Of a DNA stretch of 5,840 nt, positions 1 through 4,320 are shown one piece after another (position 1 is the stretch's first letter; the number at the start of each line of letters is the position of its first letter). This stretch comes from CAZHUM01 sp046484045 (GTDB lineage Archaea; Thermoplasmatota; Thermoplasmata; Halarchaeoplasmatales; Halarchaeoplasmataceae), in contig JAWOBZ010000042.1 in NCBI GenBank assembly GCA_046484045.1, forward strand, positions 1-5,840, read 5' to 3'. The notes beneath the pieces were generated by a model. It ran no database searches, was not told the DNA's origin, and was given only the letters and a program-made list of their open reading frames with translations. The position numbers were made by a program, and so were the translations under genes.

Positions 1-422
1 ATATTCTGGATCGCCGATCTGTACGGTTCTCTCACGGAGCCGGATACCCCGGTTCCTAGGACACCGTCAACTATGATATGATCATCTACCCGGTTCCAAT
101 CGATATCCTCCACGACAGGGCATTCAAGTCTCTCAAGGTTCTTGTTCGCTATCTTGGATCTGACGTGCTCCCTGCCCTTGATCAGATATACTGTGATGTC
201 ATCTCCGTCTAACCAGCTAGATAGATATCTCGCGGCTACATAACCGTCTCCTCCGTTGTTCCCCGTCCCGCATACAAAAAGGATCCGGGGATCTTCATCT
301 CCAAATCTGTTCCTGATGACTTCTGCCAGTCCCCTTCCCGCATTCTCCATCAGTTGTATATTCGGAACGCCCCTGTACTCTGCGTTCCTGTCTAGAACTG
401 CTACCTCTGTAAATGGAATCAT
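1..422 (-). CDS. nnr: NAD(P)H-hydrate epimerase (YjeF N-terminal domain), partial
   Basis: The protein epimerises the R and S forms of damaged, hydrated NAD(P)H so that the partner dehydratase can restore NAD(P)H; it acts in the cytoplasm. The first 140 residues are present and the C-terminus runs off the left edge. The signature of the family is clear: an N-terminal helix with QLMENAGRG (residues 23-31), the Rossmann-like glycine motif GTGNNGGDGYVAARYL (52-67), and the downstream VDGVLGTGVSG (118-128), whose Asp and Gly-rich loop line the active site. The start is the ATG at 420-422, which gives the usual short N-terminal helix. No Shine-Dalgarno site precedes it, and a TATA-like box lies about 24 bases upstream, so the mRNA is probably leaderless. 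The archaeal protein may be this domain alone or fused to the ADP/ATP-dependent dehydratase; the window cannot tell. The identity is secure, and only the full domain content is unknown. Confidence 0.93.
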   Translation of the reverse strand, partial: MIPFTEVAVLDRNAEYRGVPNIQLMENAGRGLAEVIRNRFGDEDPRILFVCGTGNNGGDGYVAARYLSSWLDGDDITVYLIKGREHVRSKIANKNLERLECPVVEDIDWNRVDDHIIVDGVLGTGVSGSVREPYRSAIQN

Positions 423-441
423 GTTAGGAACTATTACTTCA

Positions 442-449
442 ATATAAAA
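442..449 (-). promoter_or_regulatory. TATA-like box of nnr, leaderless arrangement
   Basis: On the minus strand the bases read TTTTATAT, preceded by a purine-rich GGGAAAAAGATTA stretch that could serve as the TFB recognition element. The centre lies about 24 bases before the nnr ATG, which places the predicted transcription start at or within a few bases of the start codon. That fits the absence of a ribosome binding site. It is called from spacing and composition only. Confidence 0.55.
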
Positions 450-474
450 TAATCTTTTTCCCTTCTTTTCTTGA

Positions 475-488
475 TTTACATACGTAAA
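475..488. repeat. Inverted repeat TTTAC-N4-GTAAA next to the kaiC-like TATA box
   Basis: Perfect 5-base arms with a 4-base spacer sit between the two divergent promoters and abut the plus-strand TATA box on its upstream side. This is the place where an archaeal activator, or a repressor competing with TFB, would bind. An arm match of this length can occur by chance, so an operator role is an inference. Confidence 0.3.
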
Positions 489-497
489 AAATATAAA
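489..497 (+). promoter_or_regulatory. TATA-like box of the KaiC-like ATPase gene
   Basis: The bases AAATATAAA follow an A-rich stretch. A start about 26 bases from the box centre would fall near position 519, giving a leader of roughly 50 bases that carries the Shine-Dalgarno site. The predicted start coincides with a short tandem repeat and an 8-base palindrome (502-518). Confidence 0.5.
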
Positions 498-501
498 CAC
501 A

Positions 502-518
502 ATACCCGATACCCGGGT
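502..518. repeat. Tandem ATACCCG repeat overlapping palindrome ACCCGGGT
   Basis: ATACCCG occurs twice in direct succession (502-508 and 509-515). The second copy runs into the perfect palindrome ACCCGGGT (511-518). The element is GC-rich inside an otherwise AT-rich intergenic region and lies at the predicted transcription start of the KaiC-like gene. A repressor site or a 5' mRNA hairpin are both possible; neither is shown. Confidence 0.3.
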
Positions 519-554
519 GAACATCTCTAGTAATTCACTCATAATCAACTATAT

Positions 555-563
555 GAGGAGGAG
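555..563 (+). promoter_or_regulatory. Strong Shine-Dalgarno site of the KaiC-like gene
   Basis: GAGGAGGAG contains GGAGG at 557-561, 8 bases before the ATG at 570. It fixes the start codon and shows that this organism uses classical ribosome binding as well as apparently leaderless starts. Confidence 0.8.
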
Positions 564-569
564 AAATAA

Positions 570-1271
570 ATGGCAAAAAATGATATGGAAAGAGTAAAAA
601 CGTACGTAAAAGGTCTCGACGAGGATCTACAGGGCGGGGTACCTGAAGGCAGTATAGTTCTGCTGGGCGGTTCTCCAGGTACTATGAAGTCAAGCTTGGG
701 TTTCAACATACTGTATAACAATGCACTGGAAGAAGGAAAAAAGGGTGTTTACATTTCTCTAGAAGAGAGAAGGGACAGCCTCATAAAGAACATGAAAGGA
801 CTCAGCATGGACTGGGAGAACGTATCCAAGGATATGAGCATATTGGACCTCGGACTTATTAGATCAAGGATGACGGAATTGGATAATAAGGCATGGATGG
901 AGGTATTCAAGATGTACGTCAAGAACTTGAGAAAGAACCTGGATAACGAGTTCTTGGTGATAGATTCACTCCCGGTACTCGAGACCATGGCGGAATTCAA
1001 CAACCCCAGAAAAGAGCTCTTTCAGTTCTTCGAATGGATCAGAAATCTAGACGTGACGGCGTTCCTTATACACGAGATGCCCCCGGAAGAGTTCTCTTTC
1101 ACGAACGCGGGAGAGGGCTTTCTTTCCGATGGTCTATTCCACCTTGAGTTGAGAAGAGAGGGAAACAATGTGAACTTATTCCTCAGCGTGATGAAGATGA
1201 GAAAAACCAATCACTCTAGGGATTACTATCCCTTGATATACGACAAAGGATTCGAGCTAGTTAAAGGGTGA
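570..1271 (+). CDS. KaiC/RadA-like single-domain ATPase with a variant P-loop
   Basis: This is a RecA-fold ATPase of the archaeal KaiC-like group: one domain, 233 residues, no membrane segment. Family members act in the cytoplasm, often as signalling or assembly ATPases, but the specific role of this one is unknown. Motifs in order: the KaiC-type lead-in LDEDLQGGVPEGS (16-28); the P-loop GSPGTMKS (34-41), in which Lys40 and Ser41 are kept but the Gly before the Lys is Met39; VYISLEE (60-66) with the paired Glu65-Glu66 that in KaiC activates water; Walker B FLVIDS (128-133) with Asp132; LSDGLFHLEL (185-194); and KMRKTNH (209-215), matching the KaiC KMRGTxH sensor region. One domain means it is not a two-ring clock KaiC. 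The start is set by the strong GGAGG 8 bases upstream. Its stop is 5 bases from the stop of the convergent protease gene. FlaH- or Rad55-like roles are alternatives, but no flagellar or recombination genes lie nearby. Confidence 0.85.
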   Translation: MAKNDMERVKTYVKGLDEDLQGGVPEGSIVLLGGSPGTMKSSLGFNILYNNALEEGKKGVYISLEERRDSLIKNMKGLSMDWENVSKDMSILDLGLIRSRMTELDNKAWMEVFKMYVKNLRKNLDNEFLVIDSLPVLETMAEFNNPRKELFQFFEWIRNLDVTAFLIHEMPPEEFSFTNAGEGFLSDGLFHLELRREGNNVNLFLSVMKMRKTNHSRDYYPLIYDKGFELVKG

Positions 1272-1276
1272 TATTT

Positions 1277-2872
1277 TCAGATACGTGGACCTATCAACTG
1301 CCACAGCAGCATTGCTAGGATCGTTAGAGCTATCAAGTAGGTGAAACCATGAACGAAGATTTCCTTCTTATCTTCCTTGAGGTTGAATTTCTCAGCTAGA
1401 GAGGTTATCCCGTCTTTGAAGATGAAACCCCCGTCTAAAGGAACTGCGGGTAATGCATTGAACAGTCCCACCATCAAGTTCAGCCAGAATATCCAATAGA
1501 GTGAATTCGAGATCATCCAAAATGCATCATCCGGCAGTGCGGCCAAGGGACCGTTCACCTGGTAAAGATTTTCCATATCATCGGACATGGGCGAGAGTTT
1601 CAGGAAGGGTATCGATATGTATCTTAAACTGCTCATAAAGTAATCGTTTGCGGTCTCAGCGTCCTTGTAGGGATGAGCCATCAAATTCGGCACGAACTCC
1701 ACATCCCAAACGCTCAGCCCCATGTACGATACCGATACCCCCATGTATCCCTGCCCCTTGAACTCCTTCTTGTTCGCACCGGGGTAGAGTTCTTCATAGC
1801 TCTCGTACTTGTCTTTGAGCACGATACTTGTATTGTATCGATTATACTCTCCGTCTTCATATCTAAAGTAACTGATATTCAACGGTATGCTCGGTGAAGT
1901 ATCTTCTAGCGTTTCGTCGAATCCATGGTAGTTCCTTATCACAGTGTCATCTAAACCGTATATCAGGTCTCCTTCTTCCAGGCCAGCATCATCAGCTGGA
2001 TAGCCCTCGACCAAGTCCGTTATCGAGAGTCCCGCGGCGGAGTAATACGAGTTCTCCACGTCTCCGTCGGTGGTGACCACCTCGACCTCTTCGCCAGGTT
2101 CCATTTCGATCTCCAGTAGTTCGTCGAAGTCCCGTATCCTCGTCCCCCCTATACTGATCACTTCAGCACCCACATCCATCCCGGAGATGTCCGCCGGTGA
2201 CCCCTCGTAGATCCCGTTGATCACTAGACCGTCCTGCTTGGGAGAAACACTGCCCATGAATAACGTGGAAAATATTAAAGCTAGCACTACAGCAAGGAGC
2301 ACGTTCGACGTAGGCCCCACCGCATATATCCTGTCCCTCTTCATCTTGGACAGTTCCTGCATCTCTTCCTCGTCGGGCTCTACGAAGGCACCCATGGGAA
2401 CCACGAGGAAGATAAGACCCAGGGTTTTGATCTTTATATCCGCAACTCGGGCGAGTATACCGTGTGAGAACTCGTGTATGATGATAGCCACTGCAAGGCC
2501 CAATATACCGTACCAAATAGGTATGAGCGGGTTGATCCCTGGTATGCCCAGCACCATCCTAGGCGAGGGTGCGCTCTCCTTGGGTATCGAGCTGGCCAGT
2601 ATCGCGGACCAAACCACCAAGAAAAGAATTATCACCATGCTGATAACAACGATCACTATACCAAGGGATCCGTAATTTTTCCAGAAATCCTTCTTCTCCG
2701 AAATACGATCGATGAGTTTCTTGCCCTTCTCGGTCTTCCACATGAGAAAAGGTCCCGACATCTCAAGTGAGTACCTCTCCAGGAATCCGTACTTATCCAG
2801 TATCGAGAATACGGCGATGAATCCGACTATCACCAAAAGTGCTACTATAAGACCGAAACTGACAAACATCAT
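1277..2872 (-). CDS. Site-2 type membrane zinc metalloprotease (peptidase M50) with two PDZ-like domains
   Basis: This is an intramembrane protease that cuts transmembrane substrates, typically in regulated proteolysis or membrane quality control. Numbering is from the ATG at 2870-2872 (531 residues). Membrane segments are at about 1-24, 69-93, 119-143, 186-206, 452-475 and 506-527. The zinc site is HEFSH (His133, Glu134, His137), completed by Asp480 in NALPAVPLDGG (472-482). GPTSN (186-190) matches the conserved Gly-Pro-x-x-Asn of the family. Two PDZ-like units lie between the catalytic helices (about 214-270 with GSPADISGMDVG, and 281-352 with GYPADDAGLEEGD), followed by about 100 more soluble residues. 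YGFLERYSLEMSGPFLMWKT (28-47) is a typical archaeal lead-in. An in-frame GTG at 2879-2881 would add three residues; I prefer the ATG because it lies about 25 bases from a TATA-like box and neither start has a ribosome site. No substrate can be named. Confidence 0.92.
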   Translation of the reverse strand: MMFVSFGLIVALLVIVGFIAVFSILDKYGFLERYSLEMSGPFLMWKTEKGKKLIDRISEKKDFWKNYGSLGIVIVVISMVIILFLVVWSAILASSIPKESAPSPRMVLGIPGINPLIPIWYGILGLAVAIIIHEFSHGILARVADIKIKTLGLIFLVVPMGAFVEPDEEEMQELSKMKRDRIYAVGPTSNVLLAVVLALIFSTLFMGSVSPKQDGLVINGIYEGSPADISGMDVGAEVISIGGTRIRDFDELLEIEMEPGEEVEVVTTDGDVENSYYSAAGLSITDLVEGYPADDAGLEEGDLIYGLDDTVIRNYHGFDETLEDTSPSIPLNISYFRYEDGEYNRYNTSIVLKDKYESYEELYPGANKKEFKGQGYMGVSVSYMGLSVWDVEFVPNLMAHPYKDAETANDYFMSSLRYISIPFLKLSPMSDDMENLYQVNGPLAALPDDAFWMISNSLYWIFWLNLMVGLFNALPAVPLDGGFIFKDGITSLAEKFNLKEDKKEIFVHGFTYLIALTILAMLLWQLIGPRI

Positions 2873-2892
2873 CGATTGCACTGTAAGAGGGT

Positions 2893-2903
2893 ATTTATTT
2901 ATT
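2893..2903 (-). promoter_or_regulatory. TATA-like box of the site-2 protease gene
   Basis: On the minus strand an AATAAATAAAT tract lies about 25-26 bases before the ATG at 2872, the spacing expected for a leaderless archaeal transcript. It sits in the 48-base gap after the DUF4010 gene, so the protease could be made from its own promoter even if the upstream gene also reads through. Confidence 0.45.
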
Positions 2904-2906
2904 TTC

Positions 2907-2920
2907 CCATCCTGAGATGG
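2907..2920. repeat. Inverted repeat CCATC-N4-GATGG between the DUF4010 and protease genes
   Basis: Perfect 5-base arms with a 4-base loop start directly after the DUF4010 stop codon and end a few bases before the protease TATA-like box. It could be an operator or an RNA hairpin. It is a poor terminator candidate because on the minus strand it is followed by GAAAATAAATAAA rather than a run of T. Confidence 0.3.
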
Positions 2921-4183
2921 TTATAGATGATAAAAGAAGAAAAAGACTGAGATGACCACGATTACCATCAGATGTAAGGCGAGCTTTTTTGACAACCTCT
3001 TACTGTATGCCCATGAGATGAATAATTTGGACAAGCTGCCGAGACCAAGGGCCAAGACCAAGGTCGATATGACCACGTCCACCGTAATCTCTCCGATGGA
3101 GTACAGGGATCCCAGAGAGGCGGATATCGACGTAGTAGAAACCAAGCCGCCCAAAGCCACACTGTAAACACCTATGTTTCCAAGGTAGGTTCTGCCGAAG
3201 TAGGATATACCCGAGATAAGGAGGTACAGTGCACCGAACTTTGCTGCAGGTATGACCGAGAACGGAGTGCCCAGCTCGAGTTCGCCATCTTCTACCTGCA
3301 CTTCCCTCTTTTTAACAGAGATTATACTCAGAACCGTCGAGATAGCCATGACCGAGATAGGTAGAGATAATGATACGATCAATGTAAAATCCGTCAGCGG
3401 TGCGATTATGATTATGCACTTGACCATCATGGACAGATTTGCCAGCAAGATACCCCTTGTCACCACACCGACCAGGAGCGGGTTTTTCTTGGCTTTCTGT
3501 GATAAAGAAGCGCAGGCCGCTGCAGAGCTGACGAGACCCCCGAGGAAGGCGGTTATCTCCAGGCCTTTTTTAGCGCCGTACGTTTTTATGATCAAGTAGC
3601 TGGAAAAAGAGATACTGGAGACAAAGACAACGACGATGAGGGCTTTGACCGGGTCGAAAACCTTACCTGGCCCGATAAGAGGATGTACGTCCCCTATGGT
3701 GTAAGCCAGGGGTATCAAGACGGCTGCGATGGTCAGGAACCGCAGAGCACTGTTCAACTCCTCCTTGCTGAGCACTTTAGCGAATCGATGCGTCTTCTCT
3801 TTGACCGCCAATACGATCAAGGTGATGCCGACTATCACGACCCCCTCTATCAACAGTCCCATCCCGTACAGCATCCCCACGGATAAAACCAGGACAAGGG
3901 CAACTGCAGTGGTAAGTCCAGGTTCCATCTTAGACCCTTTGATGATAGGGACCGCTAAAAACACGACCAGTATTATCCCGACTATCAAGGATATGTAAGC
4001 TATACTGTCTTTCAAGTAATAGGTGATAAGGAAGCCGACGATGGAGGTGAAAGTGAAGCTCCTGACACCGCTGACTACGGTGTGCATCTCCGCTCTAGAA
4101 TGGTGTTCCCTTTCAATACCCACTGCGAAGCCCGAGATCAGGGCTAGAGAGAAATAGATCATCAATTCCAAGAGCTGTTCCAT
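2921..4183 (-). CDS. MgtC/SapB-like N-terminal domain plus DUF4010 polytopic membrane protein
   Basis: This is a membrane protein of 420 residues, the usual length for the MgtC-DUF4010 family. Its function and substrate are not established; the MgtC relatives are linked to magnesium stress, but no transport activity should be assumed. The N-terminal unit shows GFAVGIEREHH (18-28) and GVRSFTFTSIVG (39-50), matching the GxxxGxER and GxRT/SF motifs of MgtC. The rest is almost wholly hydrophobic, with about twelve candidate membrane segments. In the DUF4010 part, GPGKVFDPVK (171-180) precedes a segment ending in GGLVSSAAACASL (215-227). A related stretch, GGLVSTTSISASL, recurs at 345-357, which suggests an internal duplication. 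A charged loop (291-304) separates the two halves. The start is the ATG at 4181-4183; no ribosome site is seen, and a TATA-like box lies about 29 bases upstream, so the leader is at most a few bases. It ends 48 bases before the protease ATG and may be co-transcribed with it. Confidence 0.88.
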   Translation of the reverse strand: MEQLLELMIYFSLALISGFAVGIEREHHSRAEMHTVVSGVRSFTFTSIVGFLITYYLKDSIAYISLIVGIILVVFLAVPIIKGSKMEPGLTTAVALVLVLSVGMLYGMGLLIEGVVIVGITLIVLAVKEKTHRFAKVLSKEELNSALRFLTIAAVLIPLAYTIGDVHPLIGPGKVFDPVKALIVVVFVSSISFSSYLIIKTYGAKKGLEITAFLGGLVSSAAACASLSQKAKKNPLLVGVVTRGILLANLSMMVKCIIIIAPLTDFTLIVSLSLPISVMAISTVLSIISVKKREVQVEDGELELGTPFSVIPAAKFGALYLLISGISYFGRTYLGNIGVYSVALGGLVSTTSISASLGSLYSIGEITVDVVISTLVLALGLGSLSKLFISWAYSKRLSKKLALHLMVIVVISVFFFFYHL

Positions 4184-4207
4184 GGCATGAAAATCAGGTA
4201 CCGATGT

Positions 4208-4216
4208 ATTATATTT
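4208..4216 (-). promoter_or_regulatory. TATA-like box of the DUF4010 gene
   Basis: On the minus strand AAATATAAT, preceded by AAGAA, is centred about 29 bases before the ATG at 4183. The predicted transcription start is therefore within about 3 bases of the start codon, consistent with a leaderless or nearly leaderless mRNA. It lies about 40 bases from the divergent cdc48 box. Confidence 0.55.
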
Positions 4217-4247
4217 TCTTAACGACTCCTTCGAGTTTAAGGAAAAC

Positions 4248-4256
4248 TATATATAG
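4248..4256 (+). promoter_or_regulatory. TATA box of cdc48
   Basis: CTATATATA is preceded by GGAAAA, a good purine-rich TFB recognition element, making this the best-looking promoter in the window. A start about 26 bases from the centre falls near 4277 and gives a leader of about 44 bases. The TACAAC repeats begin at that predicted start. Confidence 0.65.
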
Positions 4257-4271
4257 AACCTCATACAGTAT

Positions 4272-4302
4272 TACAACAAAAACATTACAACGTAAGGTTG
4301 TA
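4272..4302. repeat. Three TACAAC half-sites in the cdc48 leader, two forming an inverted repeat
   Basis: TACAAC occurs at 4272-4277 and again at 4286-4291, and its complement GTTGTA at 4297-4302. The last two form a perfect 6-base inverted repeat with a 5-base spacer (GTAAG). The first copy is a direct repeat 14 bases upstream and lies on the predicted transcription start. A repressor bound here would block initiation, and the inverted pair could also fold as a weak mRNA hairpin. The regulatory role is inferred. Confidence 0.4.
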
Positions 4303-4312
4303 TAATAAAAAA

Positions 4313-4317
4313 GTGAT
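4313..4317 (+). promoter_or_regulatory. GTGAT ribosome binding element of cdc48
   Basis: GTGAT ends three bases before the ATG at 4321. It matches the 3' half of the archaeal GGAGGTGATC Shine-Dalgarno consensus at the usual GTGATNNNATG spacing. The GGAGG half is missing, so the site is moderate, but it supports the chosen start. Confidence 0.5.
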
Positions 4318-4320
4318 AAG

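Noticed and set aside
256..447. A 63-codon plus-strand open frame at the left end
   Set aside because: It is antisense to nnr, which has the full GTGNNGGDGY motif in the other strand, and it has no promoter or ribosome site of its own.
570..1271. The single-domain KaiC-like gene as a circadian clock KaiC or archaellum FlaH
   Set aside because: Clock KaiC has two tandem ATPase domains with KaiA/KaiB partners, and FlaH sits among archaellum genes. This gene has one domain and neither context.
2163..2675. Open frames of 117 and 152 codons overlapping the protease gene on both strands
   Set aside because: They cover the HEFSH and first PDZ coding region of the site-2 protease, whose reading frame is intact with all family motifs. 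They are frame shadows, not evidence of a frameshift.
2907..2920. The CCATC/GATGG hairpin as a transcription terminator for the DUF4010 gene
   Set aside because: It has only five paired bases and is followed on the transcribed strand by A-rich sequence, not a T run. A promoter-proximal operator or a chance repeat is more likely.
4225..4236. ACTC-CTTC-GAGT hairpin midway between the DUF4010 and cdc48 promoters
   Set aside because: Arms of only four bases are expected often by chance and do not extend. There is not enough here to call an operator or RNA hairpin.
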